NCBI GenBank assembly: GCA_964408805.1
Contig: CAYPAV010000005.1
Span: 1-64,000 of the forward strand
Source of the DNA: CAYPAV01 sp964408805
GTDB lineage: Bacteria > Pseudomonadota > Alphaproteobacteria > UBA8366
Direction of reading: 5' to 3'
Length of the DNA stretch: 64,000 bases
Shown here: one piece after another, positions 52,901 through 60,640 of the stretch
Layout: every line of letters begins with the position of its first letter
How positions within the stretch are numbered: the first letter of the stretch is position 1
Translations under genes and position numbers: made by a program
Notes under the pieces: generated by a model
Seen by the model: the letters and a program-made list of their open reading frames with translations, nothing else
Databases searched by the model: none
What the model was told of the DNA's origin: nothing

Positions 52901-53313
52901 ACCGCAAGGCGGATATTTTCGTTCTGCGTCAGCAGGAGGCCGATGAAAGCGGCGGCGATCACGGTCATGATCACGCCGCCGATCAGGACGAATGTCGCCA
53001 ACCCGTCAGCCGGGCCTCCCAAATATTTAGGCGTTATATCCCAGGCGAGCTCGAATTTCGCTTTGGCGCTGATCGCGCGTAGGACAACGGTCTTCACCGC
53101 CGCCGGGGGTGCGAAATTTGCACCATATAGTGGCCGCGTGCCGTCCCCGCTCCGAGCTCCCGCGGGACGACCGGAAATCCGCATCGAAACACCGTCGGGC
53201 ACCTGGAGCTTGCGCAATCCATCCGCCAGCTTTGTCAAGTTTATGGTCACCATCAGCACCGCCGGCGCATCGGCGCGCGTTACTTTCAAACCCACCAACG
53301 CCAGGTACTGCAT
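49987..53313 (-). CDS. hybrid sensor histidine kinase (PAS-PAS-HisKA-HATPase-REC-REC-Hpt)
   Basis: 1108 aa from the ATG at 53313, but the true 5' end is probably near 53526 (see the next feature). Residues 1-100 are the end of a periplasmic sensor domain, 105-129 a membrane helix, about 150-268 and 275-395 two PAS domains. The HisKA domain has His451 in AAMSHEIRTPMNG; the ATPase has LGGNAIKFT, DNGIGI and GGTGLGLSI. A degenerate receiver (about 690-815) lacks the usual Asp; a functional receiver has Asp890 in LLTDCHMPEMDGY; an Hpt domain has His1054 in EAHKLKSAARSIG. It probably drives a phosphorelay to the three REC proteins downstream. Confidence 0.9.
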   Translation of the reverse strand: MQYLALVGLKVTRADAPAVLMVTINLTKLADGLRKLQVPDGVSMRISGRPAGARSGDGTRPLYGANFAPPAAVKTVVLRAISAKAKFELAWDITPKYLGGPADGLATFVLIGGVIMTVIAAAFIGLLLTQNENIRLAVRARTEEVAQKSDLLKAVVESLAQGVVAFDKDLKLVIWNDRLGQVRGYPKEILKEGTSFDAFMRYDITHHEFGDDDPEKLLEEKVNLARNFAPHEFERRRPDGRYLEVRGGPIAGGGFVSTYSDISERKEVLTALEVERARFRSLLQAAPDAMLIVGDEGRIAFANTQCERLFGYSLAEFSSMRVEDLVPAEVREGHVGLRESFDRTTGQREMGAGRELTAISKSGREFAVEVSLNPIETDEGLFVAAAVRDITERRMADEELKARVGELADARRASLNMMEDVESSRRRAEGLREEAELATRAKSNFLAAMSHEIRTPMNGVVGMVDLLRQTSLDDDQGDMVGVIRDSAFSLLQIINDILDFSKIEAGKLELERIPVSIRDVIEGVAETLAPNAAKKELLIQSFVDPGIPEWVSGDQVRLRQILFNLGGNAIKFTNNEADRRGRVFLRADLVGETGEDGVEVRFTVRDNGIGIATDAIPTLFQPFTQAESSTTRRFGGTGLGLSICARLVELMDGGIEVESRLGEGSSFSVSLPYEVTTSEASAMERGDLSGVSVLVVTSSAEFEEVLPRYLTHWGATAAVATDPASARARLLEASAGAAYDVVVLGTEWDDVAVTLLREASATVAALGEVKFIRLQEAWRRTARIGDPETVTLDANPLRRSAFVTAVAAGRASPEVKRDETVEKMGPGQAPTEAAALAQGRLILVAEDNVTNQDVIRRQLNLLGYACEMVENGEEALSAMAARRHAMLLTDCHMPEMDGYELTERIRARESADDIRFPIVAITANALQGEAERCLEVGMDDYLAKPLEMTRLKQVLAKWMPAAPEMAAPAAVAEMAPTQATSAPATSASPAAASAASGGNGPAVDPSALSEIFGDDPATIREILQEFVDPSRDIVAAIEAAMGDRLAAKIGAEAHKLKSAARSIGANDLADLCAGLESAGKAGDWSQLETLAPTLQPAMTEVANFIENF

Positions 53314-53526
53314 CCGTGGGATCGCTTGTGCTCGAAACGGAGGTCGTCGTCATCATGCACCTGGAGTTCGATCGCCGCGCGCCGCATCGACACATCGACG
53401 AGATAAATCCACTAGACAGGCGAGTGTTAGGGCCGCCGCAAGAATTGGCCGCCACCTGTCCAACGCTTGGTATAGATGCGGCCTTGCAAGGGCCTGACAG
53501 GCGAACTCTTCCCTAGACGGTCTCAT
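53314..53526 (-). pseudogene. frameshifted 5' end of the hybrid kinase gene
   Basis: An ATG at 53526 with AGGGA upstream opens a frame with a good membrane helix (RWRPILAAALTLACLV) that ends at two TGA codons at 53350-53355. In another frame, open from below 53412, lies VSMRRAAIELQVHDDDDLRF, which leads towards the start of the annotated kinase frame. The helix frame and the kinase frame are the same register, so a pair of compensating shifts (one between about 53412 and 53355, one between about 53355 and 53290) would restore one protein with an N-terminal anchor and a periplasmic domain. The cause may be mutation or sequence error. Confidence 0.5.
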
Positions 53527-53611
53527 CTACGCAATTCCCTGGCGCATCATACGAATCCGCAACATATCGACCGTGGAAGACGAAGGGTGCGCCTTCGCTC
53601 CCAGCCGGGGT

Positions 53612-54373
53612 CTAATCCTGGCCTCGCAGCCGGTCGATCAAACGAACAAGCGAGCCATCCCGGATCATATCGTCCACCGTACGATCGAATTTCCCGATAA
53701 AGGCATTGGCGAATGGCGATTTCTTGGAGACGAGAAGGGCGAACCGCATGCCGCCGAACGTCTTGCCAAGGGTCGTCAGGCGATTTCCGAGATCGAGCTT
53801 TCGAATTTCGTGCAAGGCGACGGCCATGGGCTGAATCATGACGTCCATCCGGCCCCTGTCGATCAAGCGGAGGCACGTCTCCGCATCGGGCAATCGGTAG
53901 AATTCGATCGCATGCTTCTTATAAAATCGGCCCGCCCAAGCGTTTCCAACAAGATCGCAAACCTTCAACGATCTGATCGTGTCCACATCGGGGTTGGACG
54001 CCAGCCGGCCGTGCGCTTCAGAGCCCGTCTTCACCGTGGCGCGCATCTCAAACTCGTAGAGGATGTTGCGGGACCGCTCGGTATAGCCGAGACGTCCTTC
54101 CGTCGGTACGGTGACGAGCGCATCGAGCTTTCCGCTCTTTACGAAGATTTGGGCGCGTTTCCAGGGCGACCCGAAGACGGCCACCTCGATGCCCATCCGC
54201 TTTTCGACGATTTCACGGACAAGCTTCGGCAGGATACCGTCCGCCGCTTTCCCGGTTCCGATCGAGTAGGGCGGCCACTCGCTATTGACCGAAAGCTTGA
54301 AAGATTCGGCCGCCGAGGCCGACATGAAACTCGCGACCGATAACATGATCGCGGAAATGATTCCTACTCTCAT
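53612..54373 (-). CDS. periplasmic solute-binding protein (SBP family 3-like)
   Basis: 253 aa. Signal peptide at residues 1-22 (ends ASAAE). FKLSVNSEWPPYSIGTG is the start of the type 3 extracellular solute-binding domain, and KLDALVTVPTEGRLGYTERS matches the family's DxxxxxxxxTxxR region. No ABC permease or ATPase gene is adjacent, and such orphan proteins often serve as sensors. It sits 299 bp upstream of the hybrid kinase on the same strand, so it may feed signals to that kinase; this is inference. Confidence 0.8.
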   Translation of the reverse strand: MRVGIISAIMLSVASFMSASAAESFKLSVNSEWPPYSIGTGKAADGILPKLVREIVEKRMGIEVAVFGSPWKRAQIFVKSGKLDALVTVPTEGRLGYTERSRNILYEFEMRATVKTGSEAHGRLASNPDVDTIRSLKVCDLVGNAWAGRFYKKHAIEFYRLPDAETCLRLIDRGRMDVMIQPMAVALHEIRKLDLGNRLTTLGKTFGGMRFALLVSKKSPFANAFIGKFDRTVDDMIRDGSLVRLIDRLRGQD

Positions 54374-54411
54374 ACCGTATTTAAACGGAATTCAGAGAGC
54401 ATTAAAACCTA

Positions 54412-54684
54412 TTATCGTAAAGCGACAGCGTCCTCGCTAGCGTGCTTGGGAACGCTCCGGCCTTCGGCCGCAAGTACTCGCAATCCCTTCGGCGTCACCC
54501 GCACCATGGACCCGCTCCCCGTCGATTGCTCGCGCACGAGCAGGCCTTGGTCGACGGCATCTTCCCAGATGGTCAACCGCGGACAGGAGGTACGCCAAGC
54601 GTCCATCACCTCGGCATAACTCTTGGGGCCGGTCGCGACCCATTCGACCAGATCGAAAACCAAAGGCTGCGTGACTGTATTCAC
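54412..54684 (-). CDS. small winged-helix-like protein of unknown function
   Basis: 90 aa from a GTG at 54684, chosen because AAGGAGAG lies just upstream; an ATG at 54711 would add nine residues without an RBS. The sequence VFDLVEWVATGPKSYAEVMD, then TSCPRLTIWEDAVDQGLLV, looks like a winged-helix domain, with VRVTPKGLRVLAAEG as the wing. It may bind DNA, but no target is evident. Confidence 0.75.
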   Translation of the reverse strand: MNTVTQPLVFDLVEWVATGPKSYAEVMDAWRTSCPRLTIWEDAVDQGLLVREQSTGSGSMVRVTPKGLRVLAAEGRSVPKHASEDAVALR

Positions 54685-54751
54685 GGATGCTCTCCTTCGA
54701 TGGGCCGCCACAATAGCATGTTCGCACCCGGCGGAAAGTCCGTCTTATGCC

Positions 54752-56362
54752 CTATCGGCGCGCTTCGGCGACGCCGCCGCCGCCACGGGGGTCGGCGCCA
54801 CCCCGCCAGTTACCGGCCGCATCGACCGCGACGACATGGGCCCTCGACATCACCGGGTCGAAGCTGATCGGCGAGTGCAGCACCTTATGGCCCAGGCTCG
54901 TCAACTCCCGAACCACCGATCCCTCGACCCGCGCCTCGGCATGAAGACCCGCCCCCTCGCAATGGATCCGCGGCACGGTCACCGCCTCGACCGGCGACAT
55001 GCCAAAATCGACGATATTGAGGATCGCCTGCAAAACGGCGCTGATGATGACACTGCCGCCGGGCGCGCCGACGATGATCGCGGGCTTGGTGTCCTTGAAC
55101 AGCATCGTCGGCACCATCCCCGTGGTCCGCGCCTTTCCGGGTGCCATCGAATTGGCGCGCCCCGGCACGGGATCGAAGAGCTTCATCGAGTTGTTGTAAA
55201 CGAAACCGAGTCCCGGAGTGACGACACCCGACCCGGTACCGATCGTATGGGTGCAGGAGACCGCGTTACCGGCCTGGTCATAAACCGAGAGATGCGTGGT
55301 GCATGAAGGTGGCGATTCCTTGCCGTCGCCGAGAAAGGCCCCGCCCTTGATCTTTTCGGCCCATTCGGCGGCGCGGTCCCTCGAGGTCAACATCTCGACC
55401 GGAACATCCGCGAAATTGGGATCGGCGAGATAGCGGTTGCGATCGCGGTGCGCAGCCGCCATGGCGCGCGCGACGAGATCGAGATGCCCCGCAGAACCAT
55501 GGCCGAGCGCGCCGAGATCGAAATGCTCTAGAATCTGCAGCATTTGGATCAGCGTGACTCCGCTGCCAGGCGGCGGATTGGAGGAAACGTCATACTCCCT
55601 ATAGCCACCCTTGACCGGATCGCACTCGACGGGCGTGAAGGAGGCTAGATCGTCCGGCGTGACGTAGGCGCCATTTCCCGCGAGGTCGTCCGCGATCCTT
55701 CCACCAAGCGCGCCCCGGTAGAATTCATCGGCGCCGCCATCCGCGATTCGCGCCAGCGTGTCGCCGTAATCCGGGTTGCGCTGGACCTCTCCGACATCGA
55801 GGAACCGACCGTCCGCATTCAGGTAAATTTGCTTGCACGCCTCGGTCCGCGAGACTCGGGTCACGCCGTCGGGCAAACCCGCCATGGCTTTCCGGGTCCA
55901 GAATTCCCGCACATAAGGGGTCATTTCGAAACCCTCCCGCGCGAGATCGATCGCCGGCGCCAACAAATCCGCCCAGGGCTTGGTACAGAACCGCCGGTGG
56001 GCCGTCCAGAAACCCGCCACCGTCCCCGGCGTCAAGATCGAGGTGTAGCCCAACTCGCTGCGAAAATCGTCGAACAGGGTATAGCCCGATATTTCCGTCC
56101 GGCCCCGCATGTCGGCCAGCCACATATCCGGGACCACCTTGGCCCCGGCGGTCGCGTGAAAATCGATCATGCCGTTCTCGCCGGTGGCGGCATCGAAGTA
56201 CTGGAAACTCCCCATGCCGCCGACCCCGCACATGAAGGGATCGACGATCATCTGCGCGAAGGCGGTGGCGATCGCCGCGTCGAAAGCATTGCCTCCCGAT
56301 TCCAAAATCGCCACCCCTACATCGGCGGCGCGCGGCTGCGGACAAACGACGATACCTTTCAT
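54752..56362 (-). CDS. gamma-glutamyltransferase family protein
   Basis: 536 aa from the ATG at 56362, with GGAAGGGA upstream; the frame extends to 56599 without family character. AADVGVAILESGGNAFDAAI is the N-terminal signature. The autoprocessing site is SCTTHLSVYDQAGNAVS, whose first Thr after Cys would become the nucleophile of the small subunit. GAPGGSVIISAVLQAILNIV is the other conserved block. No signal peptide is present, unlike the periplasmic glutathione hydrolases, so it may be a cytoplasmic amidase-like member acting on acyl-amino acids. Confidence 0.88.
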   Translation of the reverse strand: MKGIVVCPQPRAADVGVAILESGGNAFDAAIATAFAQMIVDPFMCGVGGMGSFQYFDAATGENGMIDFHATAGAKVVPDMWLADMRGRTEISGYTLFDDFRSELGYTSILTPGTVAGFWTAHRRFCTKPWADLLAPAIDLAREGFEMTPYVREFWTRKAMAGLPDGVTRVSRTEACKQIYLNADGRFLDVGEVQRNPDYGDTLARIADGGADEFYRGALGGRIADDLAGNGAYVTPDDLASFTPVECDPVKGGYREYDVSSNPPPGSGVTLIQMLQILEHFDLGALGHGSAGHLDLVARAMAAAHRDRNRYLADPNFADVPVEMLTSRDRAAEWAEKIKGGAFLGDGKESPPSCTTHLSVYDQAGNAVSCTHTIGTGSGVVTPGLGFVYNNSMKLFDPVPGRANSMAPGKARTTGMVPTMLFKDTKPAIIVGAPGGSVIISAVLQAILNIVDFGMSPVEAVTVPRIHCEGAGLHAEARVEGSVVRELTSLGHKVLHSPISFDPVMSRAHVVAVDAAGNWRGGADPRGGGGVAEARR

Positions 56363-56450
56363 TCGGAAAATCCCTTCCGGAAATCGGCGGTACGGACTGT
56401 TTCCTATAGATATAGACGCCGCGCCGGGATTGGCGTCCCGCGTTCCGGTA

Positions 56451-56828
56451 TTAGCTTGAAGAGCCCCGGAGCGGGTCATCACCGGGTAACGGAAGTAAAT
56501 CGAGATCAGCGATCCGCCGGCAGGCGGCGGCCAATTCCGCTTCGAGATCAGCCATGTCGGATCTGACCGACGCGAGTTCCCGCCGGAGATTGGCGACAAG
56601 TGATTCCATTTCGCTTTCGGCGAAGCCGGCCTCGGCGCGTTTCCGGGCCAGATCCACGAGCATCAACCCGTCGAGTTTGCCGCAGAAACCGGGCTCGCGG
56701 ATGCGCGCCGCCCAATTCCGGAGCTCCAAAACCCGTTCCTCACCCGACCAATCGGTTCGAAGAGCCGCCGCGAAATGTAGACTTGTTGCCCGCGGCAGCG
56801 TCGCGAAGCGGAGATCCGGAAAAGGGAT
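56451..56828 (-). pseudogene. 3' fragment of a gene for a coiled-coil-containing protein
   Basis: An open frame with normal codon bias runs from a TGA at 56829-56831 to TAA at 56451, with no good start codon (a TTG at 56729 is the only candidate). It reads ...ATSLHFAAALRTDWSGEERV, then a Leu/Ala/Glu-rich helical stretch (MESLVANLRRELASVRSDMA). It appears to lack its N-terminus, and it ends exactly where the truncated glycosyltransferase frame begins on the other strand. No family recognised. Confidence 0.4.
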
Positions 56829-57814
56829 TCACTCCCGATCTGATCTGCGCCGGGGCACTTTGGGGCGAAAGCCTGTATCTGCGGGAGCTGTTCCCGAAAG
56901 CGAAGATCTTAACCTATCTCGAATTCTTCTATCGGGGGGAAGGCACCGGGCTCGACTTCGACAAGACGCGCATGCCGGGTCCCGAGGTCACTTTACGCCT
57001 GCTCACCAAGAACGCGGGCATCAGCTGGTCCGCCGCGATCATGGATTGGGGGATTACCTCCCTCGATTGGCAGCGCGACCTTTTCCCGGCCATCCTGCAA
57101 CCTCGAATTAGCGTGATCCACGAAGGCATCGATACCGAGCGTGCCGCACCGGAAACGGCGAAAATCACGATTGACGGAACCGGCGTCAGCCTTACCGAGA
57201 AGGACGAGGTGGTCACTTTTGCCGCCCGGTTCTTGGAGAAGCTGCGCGGTGTCGAGGGATTTCTCCAGGCCGTACCCGAAATACTCGCACGGCGGCCGAA
57301 GGCGCGGATCCTCGTGATCGGTAGCGAGGTCGACAAGGACCCGCTTTGGACGTCTGAGACCGGCGAGAGCCTGATGGCGTCGATCCGAGGGCAATGGAGT
57401 GATGATGTGGACACGAGCAGGATCCATTTCATAGGAAGACTCGATCACGACCGCTTCCTCGAGGTTCTCAAGGTCTCCTCGGTCCATGTCTATCTCACCT
57501 ACCCCTTCATCCTGTCCTGGTCGATGCTGGAAGCCATGGCCTGCGGCGCAGCACCCGTCGGGTCGGACAACCCGCCGGTGACCGAGATCATCACCCAAGG
57601 TGAAAACGGGTTATTGGTGGATTTCTTCGATCCCTCCGCGATCGCCGAAGCGGTCTCGGGCCTCCTCGCCGATTCCAATCGCCGGCGGGCCCTTGCCGCG
57701 GCGGCCCGACGAACCATTGTCGAGAGATACGACCTCCGAACCGTCTGCCTGCCACGGCAATTGAACCTGATCGGTCAGCTGATGGCGGGGAACGAACTGG
57801 GGCGCAACGCGTGA
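56600..57814 (+). CDS. GT4-type glycosyltransferase, 5'-truncated
   Basis: 404 codons from a GTG at 56600, but homology starts only at GFTPDLICAGALWGESLYL (56825); the first 75 codons are Arg/Pro-rich and lie opposite another gene fragment. From 56825 the chain matches Glyco_trans_4_3-type proteins (LTYLEFFYRGEGTGLDFD, WQRDLFPAILQPRISVIHEG) and then a GT-B C-terminal domain (FAARFLEKLRGVEGFLQA, EAMACGAAPVGSDNPPVTEI with the nucleotide-sugar Glu). The normal N-terminal part of about 80 residues is missing, so it is probably inactive. An MFS gene follows. Confidence 0.65.
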   Translation: MIPFRFRRSRPRRVSGPDPRASTRRVCRRNRARGCAPPNSGAPKPVPHPTNRFEEPPRNVDLLPAAASRSGDPEKGFTPDLICAGALWGESLYLRELFPKAKILTYLEFFYRGEGTGLDFDKTRMPGPEVTLRLLTKNAGISWSAAIMDWGITSLDWQRDLFPAILQPRISVIHEGIDTERAAPETAKITIDGTGVSLTEKDEVVTFAARFLEKLRGVEGFLQAVPEILARRPKARILVIGSEVDKDPLWTSETGESLMASIRGQWSDDVDTSRIHFIGRLDHDRFLEVLKVSSVHVYLTYPFILSWSMLEAMACGAAPVGSDNPPVTEIITQGENGLLVDFFDPSAIAEAVSGLLADSNRRRALAAAARRTIVERYDLRTVCLPRQLNLIGQLMAGNELGRNA

Positions 57815-57854
57815 TCACGACCGATCGCGGCAACCGGCACCTTCGATCCAAGAC

Positions 57855-59114
57855 GTGATGACGCCTGACCAAACTCACGCCCCGGCGGCCTCCGGCTACG
57901 CCCAACTTATTCGCGCGAACCCTTGGATCTTGAGTTTCGGGTTCCTGATGGCGCTCGGTTCCAGCTTCGGCCAGACCTTTTTCATCGGCGTGTTCGGTCC
58001 CGCGATCGAGACTACGTTCGGTCTCTCCCATGCGGGCTGGGGATCGATCTACATGGCGGGAACGCTCCTCTCGGCCCTGTTGCTGCCCTTCACCGGACGG
58101 TTGATCGACCGAATGCCGCTCGCGCGCTACGCCATCCTCGTCTGCATCGGCCTTGCGGCGGCGACGCTGGCCGCCGCACTCTGCCCGGCCGCGATCTTCC
58201 TGATCCCGGTCGTCTTCCTGCTGCGCCAGTCGGGCCAGGGCCTGGCAAGCCACGTCGCCATCACCGCGATGGTGAAGGCCTTCGACCGAAACCGGGGAAA
58301 GGCGGTCGCCATCGCGACATTGGGTTTTCCGGCCGGCCGCGCGGTCATGCCGTTCTGCGCCGTGGCCGCGATCGCGGCGATCGGCTGGCGGGCGACCTTC
58401 GCCCTCTCCGCCGTCCTGGTCGTGGTCCTGATGATCCCGGCGGTCATCTGGCTGCTGCGACGCGACACCGCGAGCCGGCCGGCGGGGGTGGAACTGGAAG
58501 ATGGCCCGCCGGTGGCGGCGCGCGGACTCGCCGTGCCGGACCGCACCCTCGGCGAGGTTCTCCGCCATCCCTTCTTCTATCTGATCCTGCCGGGCATCCT
58601 GGGTCCGTCCTTCATCGAGACGGCCCTCTTCTTCCACCAGCTCTCGATCGCGGAGTCCAAGGGCTGGTCGGCGGAATGGGTCACCGCCGGTTATGCGGTC
58701 TTCGCCCTGATGACGACGCTGGTCACATTGATGGCGGGTCCGCTGATCGACCGGATCGGAGCCACCCGCCTGCTGCCGCTGGTCCTGATGCCTCTGGTGG
58801 TGGGTGTCCTGGTGCTGGCGTATCTCGATCATGCGATATGGGCTTGGGTTTATCTGGCGCTCGCGGGGATTGGCTCGGGGGCCATGCGGATCGTGCAACC
58901 GGTCATGTTCGCGGAATTGTTCGGCACCGGACATATCGGCGCCATCCGAAGTGCCGCCGCCACCCTCAGCGTCTTCGCCTCCGCGCTCGGACCGCCGGCC
59001 CTGGGCTTGATGATGGATGCCGGGATCGCCTTCGCGCCGATGGGGCTGGGCGCCGCCCTCTACCTCGTCGCCGCTAGTCTCGTGATGTGGTACGCCTGCC
59101 GGTACCGACGTTAA
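57855..59114 (+). CDS. MFS transporter
   Basis: 419 aa with twelve predicted transmembrane helices; the first two codons are both ATG, so 57858 is an alternative start. LPFTGRLIDRMPLARYAI holds the loop 2-3 motif A and FLLRQSGQGLASHVAITAMV the fourth helix, as in oxalate/formate antiporter and monocarboxylate-type MFS proteins. Substrate not determined. It follows the truncated glycosyltransferase by 40 bp and converges on the small alpha/beta-barrel gene. Confidence 0.9.
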   Translation: MMTPDQTHAPAASGYAQLIRANPWILSFGFLMALGSSFGQTFFIGVFGPAIETTFGLSHAGWGSIYMAGTLLSALLLPFTGRLIDRMPLARYAILVCIGLAAATLAAALCPAAIFLIPVVFLLRQSGQGLASHVAITAMVKAFDRNRGKAVAIATLGFPAGRAVMPFCAVAAIAAIGWRATFALSAVLVVVLMIPAVIWLLRRDTASRPAGVELEDGPPVAARGLAVPDRTLGEVLRHPFFYLILPGILGPSFIETALFFHQLSIAESKGWSAEWVTAGYAVFALMTTLVTLMAGPLIDRIGATRLLPLVLMPLVVGVLVLAYLDHAIWAWVYLALAGIGSGAMRIVQPVMFAELFGTGHIGAIRSAAATLSVFASALGPPALGLMMDAGIAFAPMGLGAALYLVAASLVMWYACRYRR

Positions 59115-59126
59115 TCGGGGGCCCGC

Positions 59127-59489
59127 TTAGCTCCCGGGCGTCATCACCTCGCGGATTTCGTGACGGCGGTTCGTGGTATGGGGCCGGACCTCGCTCGCCC
59201 AGCGGCCTTTTTCCGACTCCGCCGACCAGGCGTCGCTCGTCAGCACCGCCGGGTCGTCGATTTCGTAGACCGCCATATAGGTCGCCGAGACGCCGTCCGC
59301 CTTGCTGCCCTGGGCGCCGCCGAATGTCGTCGGCGCATCGACCAATTTGAGCCGGCTAACGGACCGCACGCCCGGCACCCGGCTCAAATAAGGCACGTGC
59401 TCGGTGTCGTAGACCTCGTTGAAGAGCGCTTCCTGCTCCGCCGTGACGTCCATGGTGACCATGAAGAGATACTTTGTTTCATAGGGCAT
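59127..59489 (-). CDS. dimeric alpha/beta-barrel (EthD/DUF-like) protein
   Basis: 120 aa from the ATG at 59489, preferred because GAGGAGGACGAGGAA lies directly before it. KYLFMVTMDVTAEQEALFNE, then YDTEHVPYLSRVPGVRSVSR is the typical start of ferredoxin-like dimeric alpha/beta barrels (EthD and relatives). Function unknown. It overlaps no other gene and lies 17 bp from the CoA-ester lyase gene, with which it is probably cotranscribed. Confidence 0.75.
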   Translation of the reverse strand: MPYETKYLFMVTMDVTAEQEALFNEVYDTEHVPYLSRVPGVRSVSRLKLVDAPTTFGGAQGSKADGVSATYMAVYEIDDPAVLTSDAWSAESEKGRWASEVRPHTTNRRHEIREVMTPGS

Positions 59490-59506
59490 TTCCTCGTCCT
59501 CCTCGT

Positions 59507-60370
59507 TCAAGCGCCGACCCGTTCGGCAACCGCCAACAGGCGATGCATCGAACGCAAGACCGGCTTTTCGATCAGTTTTCCATCGACCACGACCAACCCC
59601 GTCTCCGCCTTATCAAAGGCTTCGACGATGCGCTCCGCATGGGCGATCTCATCGGCGGTCGGCGAGAAGATCTCGTTCAAGATCGGCACCTGCTTCGGGT
59701 GGATCGACCCCTTGCCGGAAAAACCGAGATCCCTTGCGGCCTCGGCCTCTCGGCGCATGCCGTCAAGATTTTCGAGATCGAGATAGGGAACGTCGATCAC
59801 GTCGAGCCCGGCACCCGCCGCCGCGTGGACGACGCGCGAACGCGCATAGAGAAGATTTTCCCAAGTATCGCGGCACCGCAGTTCCGCCGCCATGTCGACC
59901 CCACCGAAGAACATGGCATCCATGCGCCGGCTCGCCTGGCCGATCTCATAGGCCGCCTCGAGCCCCTGATTGGTTTCGATGATGGCGTGGAGGCGGATCT
60001 CGACATCGTGCTCGTCGAACATCTCGTCCAGCGCCTTGATCTCGTCGGGCGATTTGACCTTGGGCAGCATGATCGCCGGCGGCGGCGTGGCGCCGGCGAC
60101 AATGGCCTGGAGATCGGCCATGCCCTCGGGCGTACGGGTGCAATTGATGCGGACGATCCGCTCAACCCCGTCATCGGCCTGTGGGGTCTGGAACAGCGCC
60201 ATGGTGCGTTCGCGCGAGATATCCTTGTGCTGGGGCGCGATCGCGTCCTCAAGGTCGATACAAACAATATCCGCGCCCGTGGTCAGCGCCTTTGGAAACA
60301 TCTCTGGCTGGAAACCCGGCACGAAGATGAAACTCCGCCTCGCCTGGAACGCATTCGCCGCTTCGCTCAT
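59507..60370 (-). CDS. HpcH/HpaI (CitE-like) CoA-ester lyase
   Basis: 287 aa from the ATG at 60370 (GGAGAGGC upstream). RRSFIFVPGFQPEMFPKAL is the CitE/malyl-CoA lyase N-terminus, ADIVCIDLEDAIAP supplies the metal/CoA-binding Asp-Glu, and GFSGKGSIHPKQVPILNEIF is the C-terminal signature. Relatives cleave citryl-, malyl- or methylmalyl-CoA to acetyl- or propionyl-CoA and a 2-oxoacid. Alone here, its substrate cannot be decided. Confidence 0.9.
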   Translation of the reverse strand: MSEAANAFQARRSFIFVPGFQPEMFPKALTTGADIVCIDLEDAIAPQHKDISRERTMALFQTPQADDGVERIVRINCTRTPEGMADLQAIVAGATPPPAIMLPKVKSPDEIKALDEMFDEHDVEIRLHAIIETNQGLEAAYEIGQASRRMDAMFFGGVDMAAELRCRDTWENLLYARSRVVHAAAGAGLDVIDVPYLDLENLDGMRREAEAARDLGFSGKGSIHPKQVPILNEIFSPTADEIAHAERIVEAFDKAETGLVVVDGKLIEKPVLRSMHRLLAVAERVGA

Positions 60371-60448
60371 GATAAATTGCCTCTCCCCACAACCCATGCC
60401 TTCCGACCGATGCCGAGTGTGACTACCTATCTCTTAATTTGAAGAAAA

Positions 60449-60487
60449 TGGCCGTCCCGACAAGACCCGAGCTTGTGACCATCGCCA
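60449..60487 (-). other. tRNA T-arm-like remnant
   Basis: Two identical blocks with the same 5-nt spacing are shared with the tRNA-Val gene 1.08 kb away: CCGACAAGAC (60457-60466; 61542-61551) and CTTGTGACC (60472-60480; 61557-61565). On the minus strand they form an ACAAG/CTTGT T-stem with a changed loop. The rest of a tRNA cannot be built. It may be a decayed tRNA copy or an old attachment-site remnant. Confidence 0.45.
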
Positions 60488-60640
60488 GGTGAAGGTGGTT
60501 CATGCACATCTCACCGCACTAAATCAATGCTTTGCAAGAGCTCATCGGGACATAAATGGTAATGGAAATTCCGCCTCCAGTTCAGTATTGGTGTTGTCGC
60601 CCAATCGAAGGTTCAAACTCGAATTCAAAGGAACGAATAG

